The translations under genes were made by a program, and so were the position numbers. Positions 1 to 9,289 of a stretch of DNA of 35,607 nucleotides are shown piece by piece. The notes below the pieces were generated by a model. That model saw only the letters and a program-made list of their open reading frames with translations, did not search any database and was not told the DNA's origin. The stretch lies in assembly GCF_001522865.1 (NCBI RefSeq), contig NZ_LOWB01000046.1:1-35607 (forward strand), given 5' to 3'. Origin of the DNA: Burkholderia sp. TSV86 (lineage in GTDB: Bacteria > Pseudomonadota > Gammaproteobacteria > Burkholderiales > Burkholderiaceae). Numbering within the stretch: the stretch's first letter is position 1; every line of letters starts with the position of its first letter.

Positions 1-555
1 CGTGGCTGCCAGGACATCCTGATCGCCGTGGTCGATGGCTTGAAGGGGCTGACCGAGGCCATCAGCGCGGCCTATCCGCGGACCACCGTTCAGACCTGCA
101 TCGTGCATCTGATCCGCAACAGCCTCGAATACGCCAGCTACAAGGACCGTAAGGTGCTCGCCGCCGCGCTGCGCCCGATCTACGCGGCGGCCAGCGAAGA
201 GGCGGCACGGCAGGCGCTGCAAGACTTCGCCGACGGGCCTTGGGGCGCGAAGTACCCGACGATCGAGCAGTCGTGGCAACGCGCGTGGGAGCACGTCGTG
301 CCGTTCTACGTGTTTGCGCCGGAGATTCGACGGGTCGTTTATACGACAAACGCCATCGAGAGTCTGAACATGCAACTGCGCAAGATCATCAAGACCCGTG
401 GTCACTTCCCGAACGACGAGGCGGCGATCAAGCTGCTCTGGCTGGCGTTGCGCAACGTACTGGCCAAGACCGTGCGGTCCGCGTTCGACTGGAAATCAGC
501 AATGAACCAGTTTGCTATCCTGTTCGGCGAGCGATTTATGCAGGCGCGTGGATAA
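1..555 (+). CDS. IS256-family (Mutator-type) transposase, C-terminal part, 5' end outside window
   Basis: The frame is open from the first base and gives 184 codons before the stop. It reads the second half of an IS256-family DDE transposase, which cuts and pastes its own element. The VVDGLKG segment at codons 10-16 carries the second catalytic Asp (codon 12). The CIVHLIRN block and the TTNAIESLN block (catalytic Glu near codon 120) follow in the usual order and spacing. The C-terminus ends normally (FMQARG), so nothing suggests decay within the visible part. The N-terminal DNA-binding region and first Asp lie outside the window, so it cannot be said whether the element is intact. It lies upstream of uraH in the same orientation. 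Confidence 0.93.
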   Translation, partial: RGCQDILIAVVDGLKGLTEAISAAYPRTTVQTCIVHLIRNSLEYASYKDRKVLAAALRPIYAAASEEAARQALQDFADGPWGAKYPTIEQSWQRAWEHVVPFYVFAPEIRRVVYTTNAIESLNMQLRKIIKTRGHFPNDEAAIKLLWLALRNVLAKTVRSAFDWKSAMNQFAILFGERFMQARG

Positions 556-600
556 CGTGCTGTTCAACCGCCTCGCCCACAAAAATGCGGACAGGTTCCG
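1..600 (+). mobile_element. Right part of an IS256-family insertion sequence; right end tentative
   Basis: The transposase stop is at 553-555. In this family the right terminal inverted repeat usually lies within a few tens of bases of the stop. The block at about 576-600 (ending GCGGACAGGTTCCG) is a reasonable candidate for that terminus. The left end and any target-site duplication lie outside the window, so the boundary cannot be tested here. Confidence 0.4.
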
Positions 601-1066
601 CCCGCACGATTGCGCAGAATGTATCCGAACACGTACCGTTGCCTCATCCCCGGATGCTCACCAGCTTGACGATGCACCGACGGGACGCAGTCGCAAACCG
701 TGCACTACGCCATGTCTCATGCCCCCGAGCATTGCGCAGTGCACCGCATCACGCAAGCCAGCGCCGCGCATACCGCGCTTCACACCGTCAATATGTTCGG
801 CTACCTTCGCCTTTGATGTCCGCGCTGAGCGCCGGATCGACGCAACGTCAAGCACAACCGCGAACGCCCCGCCATGCGCGACATGCGGCGTGCCTTATCT
901 TTGCTATCGGTCGCGTGAACCGGTCGGAACCTTTTTAAAATGGCGGCACGGCGCTCGCATCGATCCGCCGACGGGTATGTAGCCACTGACGTGGAGCCTC
1001 GATCCGCCGCAAGCCTCATAGGATCGAGCCGCCGCCGATCCTCGCAAACAAACCAGGACCTTGCGA
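601..1066. other. Non-coding stretch between the IS element and uraH
   Basis: About 470 bases with no convincing gene on either strand; the open frames have arginine-rich, alanine-poor compositions typical of antisense or shadow frames. A TAAAAT hexamer at 936-941 could be a -10 box for uraH, but no good -35 box is seen at the right distance. The insertion sequence just upstream may have replaced or separated the original upstream neighbour of uraH. Confidence 0.4.
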
Positions 1067-1423
1067 ATGGGAAAGCTCACGACCCACGTACTCGACACCG
1101 CGCACGGCCGCCCCGGCGCCGCGATCAAGATCGAACTCCACGCACTCGGCGCCGACGGCGCCCGCCGCCTCGTCACGACGGCGCTCACCAATAGCGACGG
1201 CCGTTGCGACGCGCCGCTCGTCGAAGGCGACGCGCTCATGGCCGGCACCTACGAACTCGTATTCCATGCGGGCGACTACTTCGCCGCGCTCGGCGTCGCG
1301 CTCGCCGAGCCGCGTTTCGTCGACGTTGTCGTGCTGCGCTTCGGCGTTGCCGATCCGGGTGCGCACTACCACGTGCCGCTGCTGGTATCGCCGTGGTCGT
1401 ACAGCACCTATCGCGGCAGCTGA
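1067..1423 (+). CDS. uraH: 5-hydroxyisourate hydrolase (transthyretin-like)
   Basis: A 118-residue protein of the transthyretin-related family that hydrolyses 5-hydroxyisourate, the product of urate oxidation, to OHCU. The diagnostic features are present: N-terminal LTTHVLDTAHGRP with His7, Arg46 in NSDGRCD, His102 in HYHVPLL, and the C-terminal YRGS signature that separates the enzyme from true transthyretin. Length matches bacterial HIU hydrolases. I chose the ATG at 1067 because MGKLTTHVLD is the family N-terminus; an in-frame ATG two codons earlier (1061) is possible. No signal peptide is seen, so it is probably cytosolic. It lies 84 bp upstream of puuD, which makes its substrate, and is probably co-transcribed with it. 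UraD, the next enzyme, is encoded on the opposite strand at 4925-5446. Confidence 0.95.
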   Translation: MGKLTTHVLDTAHGRPGAAIKIELHALGADGARRLVTTALTNSDGRCDAPLVEGDALMAGTYELVFHAGDYFAALGVALAEPRFVDVVVLRFGVADPGAHYHVPLLVSPWSYSTYRGS

Positions 1424-1507
1424 GCGGCAATCAAGCGTGCCCGGCATCCGCTCTATGGCAGCGCGAATACAACGGCCGGATACAACGATCGAGTCTGGAG
1501 GAGTTTC

Positions 1508-2701
1508 ATGGAAGGTTTCGTCACCGATTGGCTGAATCTCGCGATCCGCTGGTTGCACGTCGTCGCCGCGATCGCTTGGATTGGCGAATCGTTCTATTTC
1601 GTCGCGCTCGACAACAGCCTGAAGCCGCCCAAGGACGCGCGCCTGCAAGCGCGCGGCGTGTTCGGCGAGCTATGGCACGTGCACGGCGGCGGATTCTACA
1701 ACATGCAAAAGTATCTCGTCGCGCCGCCCGAAATGCCGGAAGACCTGCACTGGTCGAAGTGGCCGTCGTATACGACCTGGATGTCCGGTTTTGCGCTCTT
1801 TCTTGTGCTGTACCTGCTCGCGCCGAATACGTATCTGATCGACAAGAACGTGCTCGACATGGGGCCAGTCGTCGCCGTATCGTCGGCGCTCGGCTTTCTG
1901 CTCGCGGGCTGGATCGTCTACGATGGCGCGTGCCGCCTGCTCGGCAGCCGCGACGTGCTGCTCGGCGTGTTCGTCGGCCTGTATGTGATCGCCGCCGCCT
2001 ATCTCGCGTGCCACGTGTTCTCGGGCCGCGCCGCGTATCTGATCGTCGGCGCGATGCTCGCGACGATCATGACGGCGAACGTGTTCTTCGTGATCATTCC
2101 CGGCCAGCGCAAGATGGTCGACAAGTTGCTGAAGGGCGAGACGCCGGACCCGATTTACGGCAAGCGCGGCAAGCAGCGCTCGGTACACAACACGTATTTC
2201 ACGCTGCCTGTCGTGTTCGCGATGCTGTCGAATCATTATGCGATGACTTATACGAACCGGTACAACTGGATCGTGCTTGTCATCATCATGCTCGCGGGCG
2301 CGCTGATCCGGCAATTCTTCGTGATGCGCCATCGCGGCCGGCAACTCTGGTATTTGCCGCTCGGTGGCGTCGCGCTAATGGTGGTCGCGCTTGTCACGAC
2401 GCTGCCCAGGCCGATCGCGCCCGCCGCGCAGGCCGCCGATGCGCCGAAGCTCACGGTGAAGGATATTGCGCCGATCCTGCAGCAGCGCTGCATCGCGTGC
2501 CACTCGGCCAAGCCGACGCTGATGGGCAGTGCGCCCGCTGGCGTGATGTTCGACACGCCAGACGAAATCGCGCGCAACGCGCCGCGGATTTATCAGCAAG
2601 CGGTGCAATTGAAGGCGATGCCGATCGGTAACGTCACGCGCATGACGGACGGCGAGCGCACGCAGATCGCCGCATGGTTCGAGAGCGGCGCGGCGAAGTA
2701 G
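1508..2701 (+). CDS. puuD: Membrane-bound urate hydroxylase/oxidase with C-terminal cytochrome c domain
   Basis: A 397-residue protein of the PuuD family, the membrane urate oxidase of proteobacteria that replaces soluble uricase. The N-terminal 300 residues hold about eight hydrophobic membrane segments (for example residues 12-33, 93-110, 121-138, 150-170, 176-197, 253-270, 283-299) with conserved HVHGGGFYN and PGQRKMVD loops. After a Pro/Ala linker, a cytochrome c domain follows, with the haem motif CIACH at 328-332 and a likely axial Met in KAMPIGN (Met371). The cytochrome c domain implies that electrons go to the respiratory chain rather than directly to oxygen with peroxide release; that part is family knowledge and inference. 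The Shine-Dalgarno GGAGGAG is six bases before the ATG. It follows uraH by 84 bp. Confidence 0.94.
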   Translation: MEGFVTDWLNLAIRWLHVVAAIAWIGESFYFVALDNSLKPPKDARLQARGVFGELWHVHGGGFYNMQKYLVAPPEMPEDLHWSKWPSYTTWMSGFALFLVLYLLAPNTYLIDKNVLDMGPVVAVSSALGFLLAGWIVYDGACRLLGSRDVLLGVFVGLYVIAAAYLACHVFSGRAAYLIVGAMLATIMTANVFFVIIPGQRKMVDKLLKGETPDPIYGKRGKQRSVHNTYFTLPVVFAMLSNHYAMTYTNRYNWIVLVIIMLAGALIRQFFVMRHRGRQLWYLPLGGVALMVVALVTTLPRPIAPAAQAADAPKLTVKDIAPILQQRCIACHSAKPTLMGSAPAGVMFDTPDEIARNAPRIYQQAVQLKAMPIGNVTRMTDGERTQIAAWFESGAAK

Positions 2702-3254
2702 GCAGCGGCACCGGCGCGCGGCGAACGGCTGCCGCGCGGCAACCCGATGATAGGCAGGCTTGCGCGGGCCTGTCGCCGGCTTGCCGTGAGCCCGCCGTGC
2801 ACCGCATGCCCATGCAAGCCGCGCGCATTGCCGCAACGGCGGAGACGATCCGCGCGCGAAAGGCGCCGATGCAATGCCACTCGAGCACGCCGCTGTCGAA
2901 TAGCGGCACTTGCTGCGGGCAGCCACTCGGCTCGATTCTCCCGATCAACCGCCAGCGCTGCTGCAGCGTCGCGATCGCCGCGATCCCAAACCGGAATCCG
3001 TGCAGCCGCGTCACGCGCGATAGCGCATCGACATCGAAACGGCCATCGGCTCGCGTATCACGCGAGACAGCCGCGGGAATCCGATTCTCGCGGTAACGTC
3101 GGGCAAGCGCCCCGTGAAGCGGCGCCCATCATGCCCCGCCTTTCGCCGCCGCGCCACATCGGCAGGCCTGCAAAACACCCGCAAGGCACTCTCGCCACGT
3201 ATGAATCGCGCGGGTATGCGCAGGCCAATGCTTTCGCTGTTATCGCATGTGGGC
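2702..3254. other. Convergent intergenic region between puuD and allA
   Basis: About 550 bases between two gene ends facing each other. A perfect 12-bp palindrome TGCCGCGCGGCA lies at 2729-2740, but without a T-run it is not a convincing terminator. On the minus strand an open frame from about 3014 down into the end of puuD encodes a peptide beginning MTRLHGFRFGIAA. Its upstream part looks somewhat protein-like, but I recognise no family, no ribosome binding site supports it, and its end overlaps puuD antisense. I do not call it as a gene. Confidence 0.35.
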
Positions 3255-3767
3255 TCAGGCCGTCGGCGCGTGCAGCGCCTCGCCGGTAAGCCACAGCGGT
3301 TCGGGCAAGTCGCGTTCGTCCAGGTTCACCCCGTCGCCGCCGCGATCGACGACGATGAAATCGCTGAGCCCGCCAAGCGCGATCAGCGGATGATGCCAGA
3401 CGCCTTTCGCATAATTGACGCCTTGCCAGCCGCGCGTGACGAATGCGCGGATCTTCGCCGGTTCGAGATCGCCCGCGGGCGCGACGACCACGAGATAGGG
3501 TTTGTCACTCAGCGGCAGGAAAGCCTGGCTGCCAAGCGGATGCCGCTCAAGCATCGTCACCGCGAACGGCAATGCGCGCGGTTGCCCGCGAAACAGATTC
3601 ACGAGCGGCCGTCCGCCGCCATCGCCGACATCGACGCGCGCGAGATCGTGAAAACGGATCGTCGTGCCGGCGTTGATCGGAAAATGCTTCGCGCCGTCCG
3701 TTTCGATCACGTCGCCGAACGGCGCGAACGCGGCGCGGGTCAACGGCTCAATCGTCAACGTCTTCAT
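3255..3767 (-). CDS. allA: Ureidoglycolate lyase
   Basis: A 170-residue protein of the AllA family, which cleaves ureidoglycolate to glyoxylate and urea, the last step of the allantoicase route. The family blocks are all visible: FAPFGDVIE near residue 15, the [10 protein letters not shown] and [12 protein letters not shown] stretch in the middle, and the characteristic GVWHHPL segment near residue 125, followed by [15 protein letters not shown]. The length is normal and there is no signal peptide, consistent with a cytosolic enzyme. Its ATG overlaps the stop of alc by four bases (ATGA), so it is probably translationally coupled to the gene that makes its substrate. It is the last gene of the minus-strand run. 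Confidence 0.95.
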   Translation of the reverse strand: MKTLTIEPLTRAAFAPFGDVIETDGAKHFPINAGTTIRFHDLARVDVGDGGGRPLVNLFRGQPRALPFAVTMLERHPLGSQAFLPLSDKPYLVVVAPAGDLEPAKIRAFVTRGWQGVNYAKGVWHHPLIALGGLSDFIVVDRGGDGVNLDERDLPEPLWLTGEALHAPTA

Positions 3768-4777
3768 TGATCGAGCGCGCCCCAGATGCGCAGGCGCGAT
3801 ACGCCGCCGTCAGGAATGATGTTCAAGCGCACGTGCGTGATCGGCCCGAGCGCGGCAAGCTGCGTGTCGAAGATGTGCCCATGGTCCATCTGCAGCTTCT
3901 GCTCGCCGAGCAGCACCGGCCAGAACATCGATTGCGTGACGAGCGAGCTGTCGGTGCCGCCCGTCACGTAGGCCGCCTGAATCGAGCATCGGTCCGGATA
4001 ATTGCCCTTGAAATGCGCGGTATCGACTTCGATCTTGCGAATCACGCCCGGCCGCGCGAGCGCGACGATCGCCCAGTCGTTGCCCGGCTCGCGGCGGCGA
4101 CGCGTTTCCCAGCCATCGCCCATGTTCACGCCGCGCCCCGGCAGCAGCATGTTCGACGCCGCGCCGAAATGCTGATTATTCGCGGCGACGATACAGCCGC
4201 CGTTCTCCATCGCCGCGAGATCGAACAGATCGGCCTTGCCAGCGCCTGTCCAGTCGAGCTGCGGCCGGCCATATACGCGCAGCCGTGCAATACCGCCATC
4301 CGGATAGATGTTCACGCGCAGATGCGTATAGGCGCGCGCATCGCACACTTCGACGTAGTGATGGCTATTGCCTTGCAACGTCGTAGACGGCACGATCTCG
4401 GCCCATTGAGTCGATTCGTTCGGCGCGCCGTCTGCGACGTAGGCCGCGTCGATCGACGCGGCCGGCGGAAAATTGCCGGTGAAATGACTCGTATCGATGT
4501 CGAAACCGTGGATGACGCCGCCGCGCGCGAGCTTCACGATGCACCAGTCGTAGCCCGTCGTGCGCTTTCGGCGCGTCTCCCAGCCGTCCATCCATTTGCC
4601 GTGATCGTCATACTTGCCCGGAATGAAGACAGCCGGCTGCGGATTCAGCATGCGCTCTTTCGGCGCGAAGAATTCGTCGCTCGCCTCGAGCGTCTGCGCG
4701 CCGAGCCGGGAATCGGCGAGATTCACGTAGCGCCGCGTAAACTCGGGGGCATTCGGGTCGGAAAGCGCAACAGCCAT
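3764..4777 (-). CDS. alc: Allantoicase
   Basis: A 337-residue allantoicase that hydrolyses allantoate to ureidoglycolate and urea. The protein is a tandem repeat of two jelly-roll domains, and both copies of the family signature are visible: [20 protein letters not shown] in the first half and a matching [20 protein letters not shown] in the second. Each is followed by an [11 protein letters not shown] / [11 protein letters not shown] block and an [10 protein letters not shown] / [10 protein letters not shown] block. The frame is open further upstream, but I chose the ATG at 4777 because [13 protein letters not shown] fits the family start and AAGGA lies at a proper distance before it. It overlaps allA by 4 bp and follows uraD after 147 bp. 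Confidence 0.95.
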   Translation of the reverse strand: MAVALSDPNAPEFTRRYVNLADSRLGAQTLEASDEFFAPKERMLNPQPAVFIPGKYDDHGKWMDGWETRRKRTTGYDWCIVKLARGGVIHGFDIDTSHFTGNFPPAASIDAAYVADGAPNESTQWAEIVPSTTLQGNSHHYVEVCDARAYTHLRVNIYPDGGIARLRVYGRPQLDWTGAGKADLFDLAAMENGGCIVAANNQHFGAASNMLLPGRGVNMGDGWETRRRREPGNDWAIVALARPGVIRKIEVDTAHFKGNYPDRCSIQAAYVTGGTDSSLVTQSMFWPVLLGEQKLQMDHGHIFDTQLAALGPITHVRLNIIPDGGVSRLRIWGALDQ

Positions 4778-4924
4778 CGTATGTCCTTGTCGTGATGAGA
4801 TGAAACGAAAATGAAAAGCCGGCGCATGCAGCCTATAACGACAACGCGATGCGCGGGCAGGCGCGCGCGGCACCATCGAGCGGGACTCGATCAGCCCGAG
4901 CCCGCATCGCTCGAGCCGCCGCAT

Positions 4925-5446
4925 TCAGCCATCGATCAGATCGTCGAGCCTGAAGCGTGCGATCCGGTAAATCTGCGCGAGGCTCTCGCGCAACTCTTGA
5001 TCGCGCGAATGTGCGACGCGCGACGAGAAATTCTCGATGACGCCGCGCCGATCGTAGCCGCGCACCGCGAGAATGAACGGAAAGCCGAACTTCTCGTGAT
5101 ATTCGCGGTTCAGACGTTGCAGCGTGTCGAACTCTTGTTGCGTGCAGCGATCGAGCCCCGCGCCGCTCTGCTCGCGCGTCGATTCGGCCGTCAACTCGCC
5201 GCTCACCGCAGCCTTGCCGGCCAGTTCCGGATGCGCGCGAATCAGCGCCAGCTGCCGGGCCTCGCCCGCCGCGTCGACGGCCTGCGTCATCGCCCGATGC
5301 AGCGCATCGGCGCTGTCGAACGGCCGCGTGTGCGCTACGGCAACCGCGACCCACGGCGAATGTTCGAAGATGCCGGACAGCGCGGCGACGAATGCGTCGT
5401 GCGGCATCGCATTCAATTGCCCGAGCGTGTAATGCATGGCCGTCAT
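4925..5446 (-). CDS. uraD: OHCU decarboxylase
   Basis: A 173-residue member of the 2-oxo-4-hydroxy-4-carboxy-5-ureidoimidazoline decarboxylase family, which releases CO2 and yields (S)-allantoin. Visible family features are the LNAMPHDAFVAAL N-terminus, the FEHSPWVA block, the RAHPELAGKAA motif with the likely catalytic His72, the STREQSGAGL motif (residues 89-98), and FILAVRGYDR near the C-terminus. The ATG at 5446 overlaps the stop of puuE by 4 bp (ATGA); a second ATG three codons later (5437) is also possible. A single-domain protein of this length is normal. It carries out the step after UraH and before PuuE, although uraH lies on the other strand 3.5 kb away. Confidence 0.95.
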   Translation of the reverse strand: MTAMHYTLGQLNAMPHDAFVAALSGIFEHSPWVAVAVAHTRPFDSADALHRAMTQAVDAAGEARQLALIRAHPELAGKAAVSGELTAESTREQSGAGLDRCTQQEFDTLQRLNREYHEKFGFPFILAVRGYDRRGVIENFSSRVAHSRDQELRESLAQIYRIARFRLDDLIDG

Positions 5447-6396
5447 CGGGCAACGCTCCCGGGCTGTGCCGGTTGATATGGATGATGCTCGCGCCAGTGC
5501 CGCGCGATATCGATGCGGCGCGTCACCCAAACGCGATCGTGCCGCTCGATGTGATCGAGAAACCGCTGCAGCGCGCGAAAGCGCCCGGGGCGGCCGAGCA
5601 GCCGACAATGCATGCCGATCGACATCATCTTCGGCGCGTCGTCGCCTTCGTCGTACAGCACGTCGAACGCATCGCGCAAATAGTGGAAAAAATGATCGGC
5701 GGTGTTGAATCCTTGCGGCGTCGCAAACCGCATGTCGTTCGCGTCGAGCGTATACGGCACGATGAGTTGCGGCACGGTCTGGCCGCTCGACACCTCGACG
5801 TCCAGCCAGAACGGCAGATCGTCGCCGTAGTAATCGGAGTCGTACAGAAAGCCGCCGTGCTCGGCAACGAGACGGCGCGTATTCGGACTGTCGCGCCCCG
5901 TATACCAGCCGAGCGGCCGCACGCCCGTGACGCGCTCGATTGCCGCCATCCCGAGCCGCATATGCTCGGCTTCGCGCTCCGGCGTCATATCCTGGTAATG
6001 AATCCAACGCCATCCGTGGCACGCGATCTCGTGGCCGAGTTCGACGAACGCGCGCGCGACATCCGGGTGCCGCTCGAGCGCCATGCCTACGCCGAACACG
6101 GTGAGCGGCAAGCCGCGCTTATCGAATTCGCGCAGGATGCGCCATACGCCCGCGCGCGAGCCGTATTCGTAGATCGACTCCATGCTCATGTGCCGCGCCG
6201 GATACGCAGCCGCGCCGACAATTTCCGACAGAAATTGCTCGGAAGCCGGATCGCCATGCAGCACGCAGTTTTCTCCGCCTTCCTCGTAATTGAGGACGAA
6301 CTGCACCGCGACGCGCGCGCGGCCCGGCCAGTTCGCCTGCACCGGATATCGGCCGTAGCCGATCAGATCGCGTGGATAGTTGGGATCGAATGCCAT
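5443..6396 (-). CDS. puuE: Allantoinase of the polysaccharide deacetylase fold
   Basis: A 317-residue PuuE-type allantoinase that opens the hydantoin ring of allantoin to allantoate. It belongs to the carbohydrate esterase 4 / polysaccharide deacetylase superfamily, unrelated to the amidohydrolase AllB. Matching features are the N-terminal YPRDLIGYGRYP block, VQFVLNYEEGGENC near residue 31, YEYGSRAGVWR near residue 76, ELGHEIACHGWRWIHYQDM near residues 118-136, and SIGMHCRLLGRPGR near residue 270. The length is typical. The gene starts the puuE-uraD pair, with a 4-bp overlap, and lies 430 bp downstream of the racemase gene. Family members studied in Pseudomonas act on (S)-allantoin; stereochemistry here is inferred from that. 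Confidence 0.94.
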   Translation of the reverse strand: MAFDPNYPRDLIGYGRYPVQANWPGRARVAVQFVLNYEEGGENCVLHGDPASEQFLSEIVGAAAYPARHMSMESIYEYGSRAGVWRILREFDKRGLPLTVFGVGMALERHPDVARAFVELGHEIACHGWRWIHYQDMTPEREAEHMRLGMAAIERVTGVRPLGWYTGRDSPNTRRLVAEHGGFLYDSDYYGDDLPFWLDVEVSSGQTVPQLIVPYTLDANDMRFATPQGFNTADHFFHYLRDAFDVLYDEGDDAPKMMSIGMHCRLLGRPGRFRALQRFLDHIERHDRVWVTRRIDIARHWREHHPYQPAQPGSVAR

Positions 6397-6826
6397 GTTT
6401 GGACGATGCGAAAAAATGCGCCGCCGATGAATCGGCGCCGGCCGCGCGAATACTCGAAACCGTCGCGGCGCGGGGCCGGCTCGACGGATGGCCCAGTGTA
6501 GCGAAAACGCCCGCCAGCGCCCATACGGGCACGCAGATAGTGCGTGTTACGCCCCGTATATGTGCGCACGCGCGGCATGCGCCGCGCAACGCTTAGGCAA
6601 GCGTAATCGCGTTGCGCCGGGACGATATCGGCCGGCGTGATCGGCTGGCGTCGGCGGATCGATCGACCAGCCACGCCGGCAAGCATGCCGCATCGGACGC
6701 CGCCGCCAGGCTCCACGCCGGCGCGCCGGCCGGCATCGCGCCGAGGGCCGGCCGCGCATCGAAACCGGCACGCCACGCGTGCCGTCGCCCGATATCACGC
6801 CGTATCGAGCGGCGCCGCGCCGGAGA
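6397..6826. other. GC-rich intergenic stretch upstream of puuE
   Basis: About 430 bases between the racemase stop and the puuE start, both on the minus strand. Neither strand holds an open frame with a protein-like composition or a ribosome binding site. No terminator with a T-run and no clear promoter pair were found. The distance suggests that puuE-uraD-alc-allA may have its own promoter here, but I cannot point to it. Confidence 0.4.
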
Positions 6827-7624
6827 TCATCCCGGCCCCCCGCCCATTCCGGCATTCGCCGTGCGCGCGTCGCGCTCGTTTCCAGGCACGGCAACAGGAC
6901 TGAAGCGCGCGAATTCGCCGTCATAGCGTTTCGCGAGCGGGCGCGCATAGTCGCCGCGCTTTGCGGTCGCGAGCTTGAGCGAAACCAGCGCTTCCGCCCA
7001 TTTGACCGCCGCCGTCACGCCCTCGACGACCGGCGCGCCGATCGCGTGCTCAATTTCGTGCGCGAACTCTGCCATCCCCGCGCAGCCGAGCACGATCGCC
7101 TCCGCGCCATCCTCGTCGAGCGCGCGCCTGCATTCGTCGACGATCACCCGCCGCGCGGCCGAGCCGGGCTTGTCGAGATCGAGCACCGCCACGTCGGTCG
7201 CGCGCACGTTACGGCAAAAGCGCTTCATACCGTAGCGCTCGGCAAGGTGCCACGCGATCGCGCAGGTGCGCGCAAGCGTCGTGACGACCGAAAAGCCCGG
7301 CGCAAGCACGCTCGCCGCATGCATTGCCGCCTCTGCAATGCCGATCACCGGCCCGCGCGCGAGTTCGCGCGTCGCATAGAGGCCCGGATCGCCGAAACAC
7401 GCGATCACGTAGCCGTCGAAGCCGTCACGCTCGCCCGCCTCCACCTCGGCGAGCAACCCCGGCACCGCGAGCGCCTCGTCGTAATGGCCTTCGATCGAAG
7501 GCGGCCCCATCGGCGGGCTCACCGCCACGACCGTCGTGCCCGCCGAGGCGACTTCGCGCGCGCAACGGCCCATCGCATCGGTCATCCGCTGGGTCGTGTT
7601 TGGATTGATGAGCTTGATTTTCAT
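6827..7624 (-). CDS. Asp/Glu/hydantoin racemase family protein, probable allantoin racemase
   Basis: A 265-residue member of the Asp/Glu/hydantoin racemase family. It opens with the characteristic MKIKLINPNTT. The two catalytic cysteines expected for a cofactor-independent two-base racemase are present: Cys76 in ACFGDPGL and Cys181 in VLGCAGM. The frame is open nine codons further upstream, but the ATG at 7624 fits the family start and has GGAA before it. It begins 10 bp after the stop of the NCS1 permease gene, so the two are co-transcribed. Its position beside an allantoin-type permease and allantoinase points to allantoin racemisation, which would let a stereospecific allantoinase use both enantiomers. 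Hydantoin racemase is the main alternative. Confidence 0.88.
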   Translation of the reverse strand: MKIKLINPNTTQRMTDAMGRCAREVASAGTTVVAVSPPMGPPSIEGHYDEALAVPGLLAEVEAGERDGFDGYVIACFGDPGLYATRELARGPVIGIAEAAMHAASVLAPGFSVVTTLARTCAIAWHLAERYGMKRFCRNVRATDVAVLDLDKPGSAARRVIVDECRRALDEDGAEAIVLGCAGMAEFAHEIEHAIGAPVVEGVTAAVKWAEALVSLKLATAKRGDYARPLAKRYDGEFARFSPVAVPGNERDARTANAGMGGGPG

Positions 7625-7634
7625 GAGGATTCCA

Positions 7635-9137
7635 TTACTTCTTTTTGGCAAGCGTCAGATAAAACGCACCGGCCAGCGTCGCGCCGACGAACCATGAGAA
7701 ATTCGCGAGCCCCGCGAAGACCGGTTCGATCACGCACGCGACGGCAATCGCGGCAGCGGGAATCAGAGCCGCGATCGCGCGCCGGTTCACCCCGTTGCGA
7801 TACCAGTACGCACCGTGCGCCGACATCTTGTATAGATCGTCGCGCCGCAACGCACCGCGCTTCACCAGATAGAAATCGGCGATCAGCACGCCGTACAGTG
7901 GCCCGATAAAACCTCCGAGCACGTCGAGCGTGTAATGGATCACGGCCGGATTGTTGAAGAGATTCCAGGGCGTGATGAACACCGATGCAACGGCCGCGAG
8001 CATTCCCCCCGTGCGCCAACTGATCAGGCGCGGCGCAACGTTCGAAAAATCGAATGCGGGCGACACAAAGTTCGCGACGATATTGATGCCGATCGTCGCG
8101 ATCGTAAATGTCAGCGCGCCAAGTATCACGGCCGTCGGATGATCGATACGGCCGACTGTCTCGACCGGGTCGGTGATCAGTTGTCCGAATACCGGCAGCG
8201 TCGCGGCCGTCGTGATCACGGTCACGAGCGAGAACGCGATGAAATTGACGGGCAGCCCCCAGAAGTTGCCGCGCTTCACGCTGGCATAACTCGCGCAGTA
8301 GCGGGAGAAATCGCCGAAATTGAGCATTGGCCCGGAAAAATACGACACGACGAGCGAGATCGCGGTCACCATCACCGGCAGCGCATCGACGCCGCGATAC
8401 TTGACGCCGCCGAGGTTAAGACCGATGTGACGCCAGCCCGCGCGCCATACCATGTAGCCGGCGAGAATGAACATCACGACGTACACCGCAGGGCCGGCGA
8501 AATCGATGAATTTCTTGATCGTCTCCATCCCGTTCCAGAACACCACCGCCTGCAGCCCCCACAGCAGCATGAAACCGGCCCAGCCGAGCGCCGACAGGCC
8601 GAGCCAACCGTAACGGTGTACATCCGCATATGGCATCCATTGCGGAAAGAATTTGAGCACGACGATCACGAGCGCGCTAGACGCGAGATAGGTTTGGATG
8701 CCATACCATGCAACCGCGATCAGCCCGCGAATCACCGCGGGCACGTTCGCTCCGAGCACGCCGAACGTCGCGCGGCATGCGACCGGATACGGCACACCGA
8801 GTTGCTGGCTCGGCTTCGCGATCAAATTGCACAGCAAATTGACGATGCCGATCCCGACAATCAGCGCGACGAGCACCTGCCAGCTCGTCAGGCCGAGTGC
8901 GAAAAGGCTGCCGGCAAACACATAACCGCCGACGCTGTGCACGTCGGACATCCAGAATGCAAAGATGTTGTAAGCGCCCCAATGCTGATTCGCAAGCGGC
9001 GCAAGATCTTCGTTGTACAGACGATTGCTGTAGCCGGCAGGCAATGCGCCATCATCCGCTTTGCCGGCGCTGCTCTCGTCAGATCCGTCATGCGGACCGG
9101 GCGACACGCGCTGTTGCGCAACACTGAACTGAACCAT
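7635..9137 (-). CDS. NCS1-family nucleobase/allantoin:cation symporter
   Basis: A 500-residue inner-membrane transporter of the nucleobase:cation symporter-1 family. After a hydrophilic N-terminus come about twelve hydrophobic segments. The family marker NQHWGAYNIFAFWMSDVHS precedes the first helix, and GVPYPVACRATFG and SYFSGPMLNFGDFSRY follow at the positions seen in uracil, hydantoin and allantoin permeases. The start at 9137 (MVQFSVAQQ) has AAGGAG at a good distance. It follows gntR by 152 bp and precedes the racemase by 10 bp. The context favours allantoin, or another purine breakdown product, as substrate; the sequence alone does not separate it from uracil or cytosine carriers. Confidence 0.9.
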   Translation of the reverse strand: MVQFSVAQQRVSPGPHDGSDESSAGKADDGALPAGYSNRLYNEDLAPLANQHWGAYNIFAFWMSDVHSVGGYVFAGSLFALGLTSWQVLVALIVGIGIVNLLCNLIAKPSQQLGVPYPVACRATFGVLGANVPAVIRGLIAVAWYGIQTYLASSALVIVVLKFFPQWMPYADVHRYGWLGLSALGWAGFMLLWGLQAVVFWNGMETIKKFIDFAGPAVYVVMFILAGYMVWRAGWRHIGLNLGGVKYRGVDALPVMVTAISLVVSYFSGPMLNFGDFSRYCASYASVKRGNFWGLPVNFIAFSLVTVITTAATLPVFGQLITDPVETVGRIDHPTAVILGALTFTIATIGINIVANFVSPAFDFSNVAPRLISWRTGGMLAAVASVFITPWNLFNNPAVIHYTLDVLGGFIGPLYGVLIADFYLVKRGALRRDDLYKMSAHGAYWYRNGVNRRAIAALIPAAAIAVACVIEPVFAGLANFSWFVGATLAGAFYLTLAKKK

Positions 9138-9289
9138 GACATCTCCTTGCCTGCCGCGGCCTAGCCGCGCGGCCGTCGTTGAAATCGCGGCCCGGGCGCA
9201 ATCGCCCGGCACCGGGCTGACGAGCAGTCGTGCGGACGCCCGCCCGGCATTCGGTCAATTCAGTGAGCGCTTCGGTGTGCGAACGGGCG

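Noticed and set aside
2634..3014. Minus-strand open frame starting MTRLHGFRFG between puuD and allA
   Set aside because: The first third looks mildly protein-like, but there is no ribosome site or recognised family, and it ends antisense within puuD.
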